A stretch of 64,000 bases of DNA from Ceriagrion tenellum (taxonomy: Eukaryota; Arthropoda; Insecta; Odonata; Coenagrionidae), in assembly GCA_963169105.1 (NCBI GenBank), contig OY720639.1, positions 49,767,848 through 49,831,847 of the forward strand. Reading direction: 5' to 3'. Below, piece after piece: positions 34,640-47,848 of the stretch; position 1 is the stretch's first letter; every line of letters begins with the position of its first letter. The notes beneath the pieces are model-generated. The model did not search any database. It was not told the DNA's origin and worked only from the letters and a program-made list of their open reading frames with translations. Made by a program: the position numbers and the translations under genes.

Positions 34640-34980
34640 ATCGGTTGGATTGGATTGGATATTTGGGGAGGTGACCGACAATGGTAAGGTCAATGGCGCC
34701 ATAGGGGATAGGGGGGAGGGAGGGTCTAGAGAAACCCGGCGTCGCCTTTAGCCTACTCATAGCAAAAGGTGCCAAGGGGACCACAGTTTAACGTCTCATC
34801 CGACAGACTGAGTTCTGCACTTGAAATGCCCTCTACAAGACACTGAAGCAGGGATCGGGTGTCCTCTGTAAATCGTTCACACACGTTTCTCTGCAGGGAT
34901 TTGAACCCTAAAGTATTGGAAAGAGCAAACACCCGAAAAAAAGAAAGTACAGTACCAAAACCTCTCCGCCATGATGACCG
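34640..34980 (-). mobile_element. tRNA-derived SINE (minus strand)
   Basis: Read on the minus strand, the head begins GGTCATCATGGCGGAGAGGT (A-box-like), with the B box AGGGTTCAAATCCCTGCAG at about 34892-34910. The body contains GGATGAGACGTTAAACTGTG (about 34785-34804), a block I recall from several metazoan SINE families. It ends in a short TTGGAT microsatellite (34643-34660 on the + strand). Clear head, body and simple-repeat tail give a near full-length copy of about 340 bp. It abuts the end of the Helitron fragment, so it probably inserted into it. Confidence 0.7.
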
Positions 34981-37019
34981 AATTATACTGGTTTGGAAAA
35001 AATATCAGTGAAATGGCTTAATGATATGCTTCATTTGGTGACTAAGCAGGCAAATTCCACTTCGCAAAAAAACCCCTAAAGTAATACATGGTGAGTAGGT
35101 ACATATATTCATTTTATGAGTAAAACTATGAAAATGTCGTAAGGTCTTTAGTATAATACATAGTTTTCTCTACCAAATTTCCGTTTTCATTTGAATTATT
35201 TGAATATGATTCATTTCCGTTTGGATTTCAGTCATTTACCTTTTTGATGTCAACTAAACGAGCTTTTCATTTTATTTTCATTTTCAAACGAAGTCGATCA
35301 AAATGAAGTTAGTGAGACATCATAGGATTTTTTTAAATCTAATTAAAAGCAGTTTTTCAGTTACTACCTTTAAATGAATAGCCGATTAATTAAAAGCTCA
35401 GCGTAACATTGTAACTGTGCCATTAGCGCTTTCCACTTCTCCATTGTTGACTTATTACTAAATTGATGTAACTAAGTGTTACTGAACGGGCAGCGATTTC
35501 GAAGCGGTATTGTTGCTGCCATAAGTTATCCATTTATGTTTGAATGCCGAAGCAGTCACCGTTAAGATTTTAAATGGGAAGTAAGATTCTTTTCTTTTTA
35601 CATCAAACTACCATGAATATTATTTCTTACTCTTATTCCTCCAGTTGAGAATCAATAGGCATTACGGGTAGTGAAATATAAACCTTTTATCTTTACGTAA
35701 AAAGTCTATGCCACAAAGGTTTGCGGAGTGGAAACATTTGGTTCAATTTGATGTTACTGCAACCTAATTATACTTGCGTAAACCATTTCCCCATTTTTTT
35801 ACCGAAACAAAGAAATACTTACGCTGAGATATGTCTTTATGACTTTTTAAAGCGTATTGCGGAAATTAAATGAATTTACGTGCATTCTGTGACTCCAAAT
35901 GATGCCAGCTTAATGTTCATGGCTGCCTAATTTCACAAAACCTTAATAAAGATGTTTATGGTCGGAAACGTTAAATTTATCCCCGATTGCCACTTTGCAC
36001 ATGACCCGTCGGAAATGAAAATAACCCGTGGAAAAAAGGCACGCAACTCTAAAGGACCAAAGTTACAAACCATTATTTCTGGAAATGTGGAATTTATGGC
36101 CCTACGTATGGCTCAAATCTTAACAGCCCATTATCCGCATAAATCCTAATTCAATAATTATGATTGACGAGGGTAATTTCCATAGACTTGTTTAGGCCCT
36201 AATTGGAGGGTCTTCATTGAGTAACCTATCTGTCAATAAGCGAATAAAATATAGAAATAGACCACCTAATTTAAGTTATAGGTTACATATTCTTATCTTG
36301 AAATTTTTCGTTCTGAGTAAGTTAAAACGCTAGAAGAAGAATATTTGGCGTTTGAAATCAATTAACCTAATTCCTATAGTACAAAATGTATCATGCACTC
36401 GGATTTTTTATTATTGTATATCTTATTATCGGTGACAACACATACTCATTCTCACTGAATATGATCCAACGTATCCGATATTCTATATTTGAGGTTCAAC
36501 AGCATAACGGCATAGGAATCGTTGATAGAAAATTTTGCTTTGGTCATGGAATATATTATCAATTGTCATGGGTTCGTTGATAGCGGGAGTGAAAATGACA
36601 AAAGCTGTGAGTTGGTATTCAAATGAAAATCGTCTGTGTCTCTATCAAATAGCCCCACCATGATCTAGGGAAACGCCTTTTATGGGAACCACCCGAAGAA
36701 AATTCATCGTCTTTAAAAGATGAGTTCTGGGAATTTTTTTTCAAACTAATCTAGTAGATTTCAAAGCCTTCAAACTCTAGAGATGTTTCTTTTCATTTAG
36801 CATGTCTACTCTGCTTAAACATCCTCCTTGAAAGTATCCAATTCGTACCAAATGAATCGTCTCCATCGGTTGAATCTAAATATTTTATCGAAGAAACGCG
36901 TTAAAATTCCTCTCACACTGATTAACTCCCAATCGAATGACTGTATTTATGGCTTTCATTGAGAATAATTACTGCGAATCCCTCGATTTAATAGCCGTGA
37001 CGTTTAAGCACTCCATCAA
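34981..37019. other. AT-rich non-coding DNA, no gene seen
   Basis: The short frames at 35952-36149 and 36386-36580 have no recognised domain or splice context. Confidence 0.5.
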
Positions 37020-37600
37020 AACTCCCCTTTCACGCTCTCCACTCCTCCCCCCCAACCGTTTCCTCAAGTGAACATTTCCGAGAAAATTCTCACGTTAACC
37101 TTCCTCTAAAATCTCACACTGTCCCCACAGCTTTCAATTCATCTTTTATTTACTTTTCCTTAGTAACTTTGCATGTTCCTTCTGCGCCCTCATATCCTGT
37201 CCATTTCCCAACACTCTCAAAGAAACCACCCTCCTTCGCTTATCCACTCTCGCACCCGTTCCGTTTAAGGGTTATTTACGTCATTAATGCATCTCACGGA
37301 AAAAGGGATTACATTAATTTCCCTTGGCCAGCAGTTTGGATGTTTTCACATGATTGGCCCGGATAAGGAAGCCGATCTTGCGGTTTGAGGGGGTGGTAGT
37401 GGGGGAGAGAGGGTAGATGCCCGATAAGGTGACGTCGAAGTGACTGGGACCCCGTGCACGCGACTGAGCGGAGATTTTTATGGCGGGTGGGCGAGGCGGA
37501 AAAGGATTTTTTTTTGTCGGAAAGTCCATGGCCTGTGGGGGTGATAAGTGGGAATTTCAGTCTGGTCGGGGTCAAGGAGGACCCTGACCCCCTGGTTCAA
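37020..37600. repeat. Pyrimidine-rich then purine/CpG-rich island
   Basis: The + strand is C/T-rich at 37020-37260 (CTCCACTCCTCCCCCCCAAC) and turns G-rich at 37380-37530 (GAGGGGGTGGTAGTGGGGGA), with CpG clusters near 37430-37500 (CCCGTGCACGCGACTGAGCG). Overlapping frames on both strands are compositional. Same type of island as at 0.65, 43.3 and 61.1 kb. Confidence 0.4.
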
Positions 37601-37779
37601 AAAATTAAAACTGTAGGTAATCACGCCAGGCGAGATAAAAAGAACGAACACACTGAAAACTGTTTTCGGCGCCGCTTTAAATAAACACTCATGCTGCTAT
37701 GCTATATCGCAGCAGTTTTCAACTAGAACTACGCGTACCCCCGTATAGTACTCTGTTGGCGGTTAAGGGTCAGGCGTGT
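37601..37779. other. Short non-coding gap
   Basis: Nothing recognisable. Confidence 0.5.
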
Positions 37780-37950
37780 AAGGCTTAGCTATAGCGGTAG
37801 TGTGACCAACATATTCTCTCGCTGCGAGGTAAGTGATTCGGATGCACATGGGCATGCTCTAGGGTATGGGCCACTATGGGGTACTCATGTCGACCAAATG
37901 TGTCAGTGTCAAGTCAAGCACGGCTATGGAACTCTTGCCCTGGAGTAGAG
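37780..37950 (+). mobile_element. Possible tRNA-like SINE head
   Basis: TTAGCTATAGCGGTAGTGTG (about 37786) is a good A-box match. CTCGCTGCGAG (about 37828) could form an anticodon-type stem. AAGTGATTCGGATGCA (about 37840) is a weak B-box match at tRNA-like spacing. The B box lacks the usual GGTTCGA core, so the call is tentative. A TAGAGATGGGCG word at 37947 resembles the hAT-type terminal repeat seen at 52.99 kb, but no partner end is visible. Confidence 0.3.
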
Positions 37951-38229
37951 ATGGGCGCATAGCATATTGTTAAGAAATTTGGTCTCCGGGCAAGGATGAT
38001 GTGTAATTAAAAGGGTTTGATGCTAAATTGGGCGTAACTTCCAGGGATATGGTGTATTTTTATACATATTCATGGCTACGGAGAGGGCATTTAGTGATTT
38101 TTAAAAAGAGCGTTGCATGAGTTTCTTTTGAGCAAATACATTAATGTATTTCCCCCTATAAGTCAATAAAGAGTTGTCCATAAAATACTTCTCCGTGTTT
38201 TACGTAATTTCCTAATTGGAAAAAACAAT
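37951..38229. other. Short non-coding gap
   Basis: Nothing recognisable. Confidence 0.5.
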
Positions 38230-38605
38230 ATGAGCGTAGGAAACCTGATGGCTTATGCGTATCTTGAGGATGGAGAAGGTAAGCAGAATGGGAGGAAAAC
38301 TATTGGGGAAGTGTTAAATATAGCAGGTGAGGAAAGAACGTTTATGGTAAAATTAAGAAGAACGGAGAAAAGTGGGCTGAGAACGTATTTAGAAGCAATC
38401 ACATGCCGATGGGGGATCAAAGGAAATAAATTTGGGGAAGCTTGGGAAAAGAAGGAAGAGAATGGTAATCTTGGAAGGTATGATGGGAGGAAAGCGGTAA
38501 TAGGCCTTAAAAATGGATTCTCTGTTAAAAATAGGAATTTCTACCCCAGAAGCGTTTGAAAAAGCTCGAGAAAACTTGAGAAAGTTTGGGTCAGGACTGG
38601 GGCCT
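38230..38605 (+). pseudogene. Second LINE ORF2 C-terminal fragment, frameshifted
   Basis: The post-RT tail of a non-LTR retrotransposon polyprotein is spread over two frames. Readable in order: LRMEKVSRMGG (about 38260; canonical RRM-K-SW-D), then GEVLNIAGEERTFMVKLRR (about 38308-38365; canonical EVL...GE.RT....LR.R), then ILEGMMGGKR (about 38470-38500; canonical IIEGKI.GKR), then STPEAFEKARENLRKFG (about 38540-38592; canonical Y..MK..A.DRE.W). An ATG-started frame of 109 codons (38230-38559) covers the middle piece and is not an independent gene. Frame changes and stops make it inactive. It resembles the 19.6 kb fragment and may be the same broad LINE group. Confidence 0.55.
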
Positions 38606-40279
38606 GTCCACAGGAATGACTATTTTCTAGAATATCTATGATGATAACGCTGCAGGTTATATCCACTCTCAAAACTTTGGCCGATTCGCAACGTAATCAT
38701 AGCCTTGGTTTACAAATGTGATTTTAGGCGAGTGCAAAACTGTTCCTTGGTGAAGCAAGGGAATCACTTGGATTGAGAGAGTTTGGTACTGTTAAATCCC
38801 ACTCCCAACAGCCAAATCCTACTTCGCTTGAAATTTGATGGACTCTTGATTTGTTTGGACAGTGGTATCGCGAGTTTGGGGCAAAATGATTCCGAGTTTT
38901 GCCTCAGGGTTTTACGACACGAGGCCACAAAAATATTTCTCGGATAGAGGCTGGTACCTGATCTGATAATTGAATGACGGGAAACATTACAAAATTGATT
39001 TTGAAATTCCATGCAATGCATATCTCGCATTCCGATTTTGAACTCGTGAGTGGGCAAATTTCACAACCCACTTGTTATCTCTTTTCTTGTAAATCATTGG
39101 TTTAACATGAGTCGCGCGATTCGTGACATAAATCTGATGTGAGATTGACGAATTTCGCTGTCTGATGCGAAAATCGTATGAACTCATTCCAATCGTCGAA
39201 CGCTTTGGTTCATTTTATTCTCCTGATACAAAACCCCGGTATTTTTGCGAATACTTAGAACCTTGATCGCAGAGTTGATTGGCACGTGAAAGAAAATCTA
39301 TTGAAATTAACAACCTTAAAATCTTTCTCATCTGGTTACAAAGCTCGGTGAATATTCCCCATGAATGTAAATTATTTTCAAATTAATGATAAGGCTGGTT
39401 GGATGTAATTGCTTGATAATCTCATTTTTAACCGAGTTTCTTGATGTGATATAAATACGTCAGAGATTGAGATATTAAAATATTACAGCTATAAAAACAT
39501 TCCTTTCGGTACAATTTTGTTTCTTGGCAGAGTGGCGACAGTCAAGATTCGCTTTATTCACATAGATATTATTTAGCCTAGCAGAAATACTCGAATACTT
39601 TTAAGATGAGGTTAGAGAAGGATGAACAAAATATAATTGTCTTGCAGGAGTTAGAACATAACATTCTAAGCACAGTTATGAAGGGAGGGTTGTTGCTTGA
39701 GAAAAATTGGAAGATTCAGAGTAAGAAAATATGGCCATGAAACAGACCCAATGGTTGTGCGGAATATTGCGTTTTGTGTGAGGGTGATAGGTGAAATTGA
39801 CAATTTTAGACTGATCTAAGACAGGTAGGTGCATAGGTAGGCAGTCACATTATTTTAATTCGATTTTAAACACCCATTAATCTGCAGAATACTCAACATC
39901 ATGACAACATGATATAACTTTCATTGGTTAATCAGACTTCAAATAATAAAAGAGTCATGAGGGTGAATTTCTTTGCACTGAAAAATCCCCTCTAAAATTT
40001 GAGACCAAGTTTTATAGAGCAGGAGTTGCGAAGCAATCAGGCGTTATTTTCATATCCGTTCAAGCCAACGATAAAATATGCTAGAGAAATTAAGCCATAA
40101 TTATTTCGAGGCCATGCTTTAGGCTCCTGGTTGAAACGATGTATAAACTGTAGTTTAGTGTGAAGATAGAGATGGAAAAAAACGTGACGAAACATGAATG
40201 AGAGCGGATTTCCGTTAACTGCACAAGACGGTCGAACAATCCACAGTGACACATTTAGAACTAGGGGACAGAGCCATTT
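38606..40279. other. Non-coding DNA, no gene seen
   Basis: The frames at 38764-39057 and 38987-39187 (minus) overlap in different phases and match nothing. No structured repeat was noticed. Confidence 0.5.
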
Positions 40280-40800
40280 AATGAGCGGTTGAACGGCAGG
40301 AAAGGAGCGAGGCATCAGTGATGTGTCCACTCTGTCACTCACACACACATTCACGCACGGAGAGAATCCGCATAAACCGATTTACGAGAAGAGGAGGATA
40401 CGTGGTGTGGTGGCTCGTCGGCTGGGCAGATGGGATTCGCCAGGAAGTCGCGCATTGTGAGTCGCCGGCGGAATCTTCGCGTTCGGGAGATTCAGAAATC
40501 AAATTACAAGCTAAGGGTGTGGTGGTGGTGAATCACGATGCAATTAATTGCACTCATCATCTCCAATGTCGCGACCGAGTCATCTTATTAGGTGCGGACG
40601 AGACCGAACCCCGTGGTTCGCCACGAAAATTGAATCTCGCCCGCCGCTCTCTGGCTGGCCGCATGGAGTCGTGGAAGTTAAATGGCTTTCGGCGCCGGGA
40701 GAAAAGTTCACTAGGTCTTCACCGCATTAATGCAGGACGTAGGACCACGACGTGCATAATTTTTTCGCTCCCTACGATGTATACTTTATTGTTCTCAATG
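40280..40800. promoter_or_regulatory. CpG-rich island, possible regulatory DNA
   Basis: CpG-dense compared with the AT-rich flanks: GTCGCCGGCGGAATCTTCGC, GTCGCGACCGAGTC, GCCCGCCGCTCTCTGGC, TTTCGGCGCCGGGAG. A 163-codon + frame (40318-40809) is open mainly because stops are rare here. Its product is arginine/serine-rich with no domain, and an overlapping 60-codon frame exists in another phase. Enhancer or promoter function is inference. Confidence 0.3.
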
Positions 40801-43310
40801 GGTAATTAAGCTGGAACTGAGAATTTAGATGATTAACGACCGTCCCCCGGTTGCCTTAAGAGGTTTACCGCAGAAAGTTTCCATAAAAAATTCTTTGTGG
40901 ATCCGTGTATGCTACTTCCTTCCTTATTATTCTTAAGCCCTTTGAAGCTGAGTAAATTTATAAATCAATTATGCGAGGTACAATTTAAATTACTACACAT
41001 AATAAAAACAAAATAACCTGTGTAGAAAATATGACTGAAAGACCCGATTTTATTACCTATGGCTCACTTGAACCGCAAGATGACTTTCCCTTTCGTTAAT
41101 CGAATGGGTTTTTAATGGTAATCTTAAGTGTTTCAAAACTCCAACTGAGAGTTTGGGTCTTGAATAACACCTAAGACTACCGGTATATTTACGGAAGCGG
41201 TATCTATAGAAGAACTAATTATCGTTTTTCACTCCGAGAAAATACGTATCCACACTTTAAAAAAATCCTAATAGTGATTATTTCGTAAGAATGTAGAATA
41301 TGGGAAATGAAAATTCCAGCTTACTCTTTTAAGTGCTTGGTTGTAATTCATGGGGTCACTAAATTACAGCTGAATAAATATCGTTCGCACAATTCAATAT
41401 ATTTTTTTTTATTTTTAAGCACTAAAGCTGTTAAAAATCCGATAAATTTTAATGTGTAAGCGCATTTATGCATTAATACAGTCTCTTATTTCTATAGACT
41501 AGAAAATATTGATTTAAGATAAAACTCTAAGATTTACATCATGACGAATGATAATCTCGTATTTGATGTGACATAAGTTTTAATTTACTCCAAACAGAGT
41601 TAAATTTGCCATAAATAGTAATGTGACTTGACCCAAATCAAACCCAAATTTCCCCATTGAAGGTTAGCTGTGTTATCTCGTTACATCACCAAGCCATTTA
41701 AATTCAAGGTCAATTTCAGCGGGAGTTTATATGAACCAGATGTTCTCGTCTCAAGCTCACATTGCAAATCAGGAGGCGATAAGGTACTTACTTCGCCATT
41801 GCCGTAGAGGACATATAAATACAAAATAGATATATGCATTTTAAAAAGGATTGTCCAAAAGTTTGATTTGATACGATTATGTGTACTACATGTTAGTGAA
41901 AAACTAAGACTCCATCAGAAATTAGTTATTTTATCACAGCTCTTGTTTTATGACTAGATAAGACGAGTGGGATATAATGACTACAGGGAATAAATTTAAA
42001 CTATAAATAGCGTTCCACCTTCACTATCAGCACCTATTACAAAGGATTCGGACTTCAGTATTGGGTCGATAGGGCCGTATGACGCTCGATAGGGAGTAAG
42101 GTGGGTAGTGATGGACGAGCACCGAAATATAAATGTATATTTTTGGTCCGTTGGTTTTTGAGACCAGACCAACGAATAGCAAGAGAAAATGAACATAAAA
42201 TAGTAGCATGTTGGGTGTCAAAAAATTGAGATGACTAATAAAGAAAAGTGTTGAACGTAATTTTAACTATCGTAGTAGTAGTATTTAGTTTATCGGGTGC
42301 GTCGACAACATGGTCATTTTGCACCACTACACGTCATGTTTATAAAAGAAATATATATGTTACATACATTGGTATTATAATAAAATTGTTAATATGTGCT
42401 CTTAGTCAAAATTAAAATTAAAATAAATTTTACATCCTTAAAATACTGTTAAAAAGGCCAGTTTCATTTGAAAATGATCCTTTTTTCTCCCTACTGGCGA
42501 AATTTTAACTATCAATTGTACTTTGTGGGGGAAAACATTATTGTGGAGAACAGAACAAATTCCCATAATATTTTGCTCTATCATTATATAAATGTCGAAA
42601 CCCCTGAGTTTGGTGAGGCTTATATGAAACATGGTGCCAGTTTAAAATTAATTTCGGGGAACGTATAATATGTGAGGCAACAAGACCCTTTGTGGCTATT
42701 CAGTAATTGATGAATTGGTAATTTCTAATTGCTCCTCGTGCCGACGTTTTTTTCACATAGTTTTCAGGAGTTACTATTGACACTAAAAATGGAATTTCTG
42801 AATAACCAACCCCTCCACCTTAAAAACATTTCCTCCTTTTCTTTGTTCAGCTTGAATTCAAAGATGTACACCGATTTATTACCCCATTATCGCAGTAAAA
42901 TGGGAATTTAGTTAAGACATTAAGCATTCTAAGAATCAAACAGCTGCGGGAATTTAGAATATTTTTATAATTGCGGTCGTCTGAAGATGAATTAAATGTA
43001 GACGTAACATTAAGAGAGACTTTGGGATTAGTTTACCTTGAGATTTTGGCTTTAAAGGGAAGGGAGAGCAAGGAAATTTTCTGCGAAAAATCCCTCTATT
43101 AAGTCTGTGAGCAATTTGATGATACAATAGTTAAGACTATCATGGGAGTTGAATTTTTCAAATTTATATTAGTCGTAGAAATCACTTCAAGGGCATTGTT
43201 ATTGATAAGGACTGATTTAGCGCATAGTTGAAAAGTAGCACAGCGCATCAACATCATTATTTATGTTATAATTGATTGAATTTTATTTATTTTGTCTAGT
43301 TTAATAATAA
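40801..43310. other. AT-rich non-coding DNA, no gene seen
   Basis: No gene or transposon recognised. The frames at 42438-42911 are AT-driven. Confidence 0.5.
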
Positions 43311-43319
43311 ATTACCCTT

Positions 43320-43790
43320 GAAGGCCTATTTCCCAACAAGAATTTGGCAAGGTATCGCCACTTTCACGCAGCACTTATTTCCTCCGACCACGTGGACTAG
43401 AGTGCATAACTCGGCTCTGTCGTTAACACTTAAGCTCACGCCGTCTCTATTTGTATCGCCAGGGACTGCCATTTCTCTCACCCAGCCCTCACCCTTTCCA
43501 TCCACCCGAACCGCTCCGTCTCCCCGTCCCTCGCAATACCGGGGAGAGAATAATGGCGATTCATAATTCATTCGCCATTACGCGATAGGAGGAGAGAAAG
43601 GGGAGACCCGTCTCCCAACTGGCGAAGAGGAAATGGCCACAATAGAGGACGCCAGGAATTGGGGCACGCCCACTGGATAAGCGAAAGCAGTGTGGGTGGC
43701 GGTATTTGGGGGCACTTGGCCTCACTCCGTCTCTCGTCAAAACGCATGAAGCTCGTCCTCAACTGAGAAAAAAGAGATCAAAGAAGAGGA
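43320..43790. repeat. GC-rich island, pyrimidine-rich then purine-rich
   Basis: C/T-rich from about 43430 to 43540 (CTCCGTCTCCCCGTCCCTCG) and G/A-rich from 43585 to 43700 (AGGAGGAGAGAAAGGGGAGA). The words ATTCGCCATTACGC and AATGGCGATTCATAATTCAT flank the switch, giving a local inverted repeat, AATGGCGATTCA/TTCGCCATT. Overlapping antiparallel frames are not genes. Confidence 0.4.
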
Positions 43791-44029
43791 AAGGATAGGA
43801 CCTTTTGTATGGTCTTTATCTACGACTACGCATTGCCCTGGAACCCTCCATGAGTGCGAGTGTAAGGTAGTGTTTTGGACACCAGCCACGAAAGTGTGAC
43901 GAGTATGGAAAATAGTTGGGAGGTTATAGGGTATGATAGTGTTCTTGTGAATGAATCTAGCAATTTTTTCGGTCATTCTTTTTAATTCCCAATATAAAAG
44001 TCGAACATTATGCCGCAAATCGTCAGAAA
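43791..44029. other. Short non-coding gap
   Basis: Nothing recognisable beyond the minus-strand frame that runs on into the SINE-like segment. Confidence 0.4.
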
Positions 44030-44150
44030 AAGATTTTCCTAGATCAGCAATCGAACTCTCAAACCAGGGACTTCGGATCCTCGAGCAGACCTCGGCGCTG
44101 CCCAGGATTCTCCATCCCAAGGTCAATTTTATTAATTGAGCCAGAAGATT
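44030..44150 (-). mobile_element. Probable tRNA-derived SINE head (minus strand)
   Basis: On the minus strand, CTTCTGGCTCAATTAATAAA (A-box-like TGGCTCAATT) is followed by GAGAGTTCGATTGCTGATC (B-box-like, about 44040-44060). The A-to-B distance is about 80 bases, longer than in a tRNA without an intron, so the tRNA part is decayed or has an insertion. The 140-codon minus-strand frame at 43737-44159 runs through it and is not convincing. Confidence 0.35.
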
Positions 44151-47100
44151 GGAGTTCACTATCGTGTTTCTTTCTGCTTTCTATCGTATTTCACCACTTC
44201 AATAATGCCTCCTTGTTGTGCGCTTCGACTAACCCACTGTTCACGATCTGGCCCTTGGGCAGTAACGCTGAAAATTCGTTGTTCAGTGCCTGGTTCAGGA
44301 AACATTGTGTCCTTATTACATTTTCATTCGATACATTTCTATTTGTATTCACTAAGCTTGTGCCGAAAGATGGAACTCTTTTTTTCTTCAGTTTATGGCC
44401 GGTTGCAAGAACATTTAATTATGTAATCAATATTTATGAGATCTATGAAGTTATAGACCTTATTACAATATTCGTGTTGTAGGAACACATTCAATGTTTC
44501 CATAACTTATTATCCAATAGTTAATAGCTTAATAGCTTCAAATATTTGATCTAAACTTATACCGCCAGATAAAATTCATGAAAGTTTAACCTATGAATAA
44601 TTGCCAATGCACATTATAATTAGTCAGTCAGAGTAAACAGACTGGTCATTTATCTTAAAACGACTCTTTCGTCTAATAATTAAGTTGTTTAGCGGTTCAT
44701 TGTGCATCCGCCATCTTGGTTATAGAATCACCAAGCCATAACTTATGAAACCATAAATTTATCGAATGTTTCAGTAACACCTTTTGAAAAGTTTCCATGG
44801 CTTATGGGTCCCATGGCTTTATAGAATATATATGTATCGTTCCTGCAACTAGACATTAGCTATGTACGGGTATTGATGTAATTTTGTCTATTCTCAACGT
44901 CTTGCAGGTAGGGGTGAGGGTTAGTGTCGGCCTAAGCTATTTTGCATGCAAGGGAATAGTTTTATTTGGCTGTTCCTACTTAAGAAATTACTTGCTAATG
45001 GTGTTTTATTTAACCACGTGTTAATTTTAGAAACATCTTGGAGTTTTATCCGGCCCGAAACTCAATTAGCTAGCTCCAAAATTACAGTTTCACGAGGAAA
45101 AGTGTTGATCGGAATAATTTATACTATACCCATTTACTTTGGGTGAGTGTAGTTCATCCGTAAATTGTGGAATATATTTCGTCTTAATATTTTACATCTA
45201 ACTGACAAAGACAACTAAAATGATGGGAATTGCCAATCTGAAGGTGTTTCGTGGGCTCTTCATTAAAGTTCGCTATGGACGTTAGTCTCTCTTACGATGT
45301 ACTAAATAAGACATTTTGTCTGGAAAAATATTTATGCAGTAAGTTAGCAACTTTTTTAAATGCGTACGTTATGTTCTTTTTGTCATTCGTTAATGAGCCA
45401 ATGACCGGCCGCTCCTAAGACCAATCGCCGGTGACTTATGCCCACGTCTTAGGCCGAAATCGGTCAGCATAAAATCCCAACCCTCCGCGTCAGCCTAAAA
45501 CTCGTGTGACCTGATTTTTTTAGAAATTTCAGCCTTGCCCCTAATGTCCAAGTGTTTAGCATCTCAGTGATTTCTCACGCACATTGGTCGCACGTAGCAG
45601 TTCGTAACAAACCTCGGGGCTTTCCTTTGTACCTTGATGAGAACACGAATGTGCTTCAGGAGGACCTCAGGCATAAGGTTGGGGGAAATGGTGATAATTT
45701 CGGCCCTTGGAAGGAGGCAGAGGTTTGACACGTAACGAGCCAAAAAGGCGAAGAAGTGCGAGATAGAGTGAGTAATAGCGTATGAGAAATAGTGTGTGGA
45801 GAACCGGAGCACGGAAGAAATTCGGCCCTGGTTCGAGGGGGGTCTTCCCCGTGAGCATTCCTACTTCTCCTGTTCCCTCCTTAAGTTAGTTCTCTTCACC
45901 GAATGTACCACGGCCTTATTAGCTCTCAAGTCTAGTATCAGATACCCGGGTGCCTACCTAAGCTTTTTTTATTATCTTTTTACGTTTACGTTTTTTTCTA
46001 AATACTTCCAGAATAGTCACGATTTAATTTTTTAAAATCTAAGTATACTTTAATTTTTATTTCATCTCCTAGGGAAATAAGCTTGCACCAAATTTAACGC
46101 TGCTTTTCTCAATTACTGGCTGGCTATTTTTCCACCCGTTGAAACATTACATTTATGTACCAAAGGTTTTCAAGCAAGAAAATAATTTCAAATTAAATGA
46201 AAATAACAAGCTATTATGCATGAATATTGCCCAGTTTTTCATCCCGTTTCTATTGCTGAATTGTCACATGAACTTGCCACATGAAACACACCGCATAGTA
46301 TCTTAAGAATTTTAAAAAGCTCTTTTTCTCTAACCTGAAATGGCCAGTAAACTGGTTAAAATGTATGAGCATCTCACAGAGATAACAACTGACTAGTATA
46401 AAGTTAAGAAAATACGTTGTTTGATATAAAAAGTTCTTATTATAAAAGAATAACTCAGAAGAGAACCCATGTACACAAATAATAAAGAACGTATTCAATT
46501 TCGTATATTGGCATAAGGGTAAGTTGTTTGAGCGGGACATTAACTCTCACCGAATTTGATTAAGTGGGCCTCTTTGCACAGAAAATGATATCTTCGTTCT
46601 AGTGATACTGAAATATTAATCAATAATTGTATTACTTATCAAGCTACTTGCCAAAAAAAAAACAAGCCATTTTCTATGGGGTGTGGTACAACAGTACTGT
46701 ACAGAGCTGCATTGTTAACAAAAAATAATATACCTCTGACACACTGATCGAATTGTTAATTTATCCGAGGGTGGTACGTGTATTTATCCATAAAAATACA
46801 TTTATAATTCCCATGAATATGAAGCACAAAGTCGCTGAAGTCGAAAAGTCATAGTCAAGGAAAACATGGATCAAATATATGCGTAGGTGATGGAGATGAA
46901 CCGCGCTGTTAAGGCTCATCAGATTCAAATGGAAATCTAGTAAAGTTTGGAATATGGATGAGAGAATAAAATCTATCGGAGGAAATTCCGAACGAACTGG
47001 TATTTTGTTTCTCGAAACAAAAACTCACGATTGGAAATCGGGGTTGTGACTTGGTAATAGCTGAAGAGGAAGTGATGTTTCAAGTCCACATTCTCTGTTT

Positions 47101-47848
47101 CATTTTTTTCCTCTTTAAAGAATCGACGGGTAGTGAGACAGTAAGGCAAATAATGTGCCAGAGACGACTTTATTTCAAAGAAAAGTATCCCTACATGTAC
47201 TACACGATATAAGGGGAGGGTATTTTCAGGGCCCCTTTTCATTTACCTCCCCGAAATTAAGACCCGGCGCGTTTTCGAAAAGTAATTCAATTACTGAAAC
47301 ATCTCTTTCAGCCGTTTGCACTCAGGCAGATCCATTACTGTCATTATGGTATAACAGTTTTCCATTCCAATTCCGTTTGGTGAATCTCGCTCTTAACTCA
47401 ATTCATTTTCGGTCCTTTAATTTCTTTATACGAGTTAACATGTATTGCGCCTCTTTGAATGCAACATCATTTGATATTAGGAGAGTTATTTCGATGAATT
47501 ATTGTTGTCCACGCTGAGTTCATGAAAATATTTAGTTTTTTTTTCAAACTCTCATGCTGTCAGGCTTGCCCCAAATTCGTGCTTGGTCAATTTTCACGTC
47601 GTAGGGAAGAGAGAATGACAATTTGCCATTAGATTCGACGAAGACTTCGAAGAATCTTCTCTAAAAATGTGCAAGAATTCAGATTTCAGGACATCCATGT
47701 GTTTCATACCCCTATTTTAGTCAACGAAATTAGTTTATATATCTTTACGTAACATGTAAATATAACTTTCCTGCAAGAAATTAATCCATTGAGAAAGCTC
47801 ATCGTCAGAGAATATATAATATCAGCTGAGGTTACTCTAGTGATCATT
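44151..47848. other. Non-coding DNA, no gene seen
   Basis: The segment at 47230-47520 has a more mixed composition (GACCCGGCGCGTTTTCG) and an open + frame of 120 codons (47155-47517) without a recognisable domain. A GAC-rich patch at 45410-45500 contains related CGTCTTAGGCCG words. None supports a gene. Confidence 0.45.

Noticed and set aside
37838..37852. GCGAGGTAAGTGATT as a donor splice site
   Set aside because: A good donor word but no open frame leads into it.
37947..37958. Second hAT end (TAGAGATGGGCG)
   Set aside because: A single 11-12 bp match with no partner end or subterminal repeats nearby.
40318..40809. 163-codon open frame
   Set aside because: Compositional, with no domain or splice context; treated as part of a CpG island.
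45820..45850. B-box-like CTGGTTCGAGGGGGG
   Set aside because: No A box and no tRNA-like stems.
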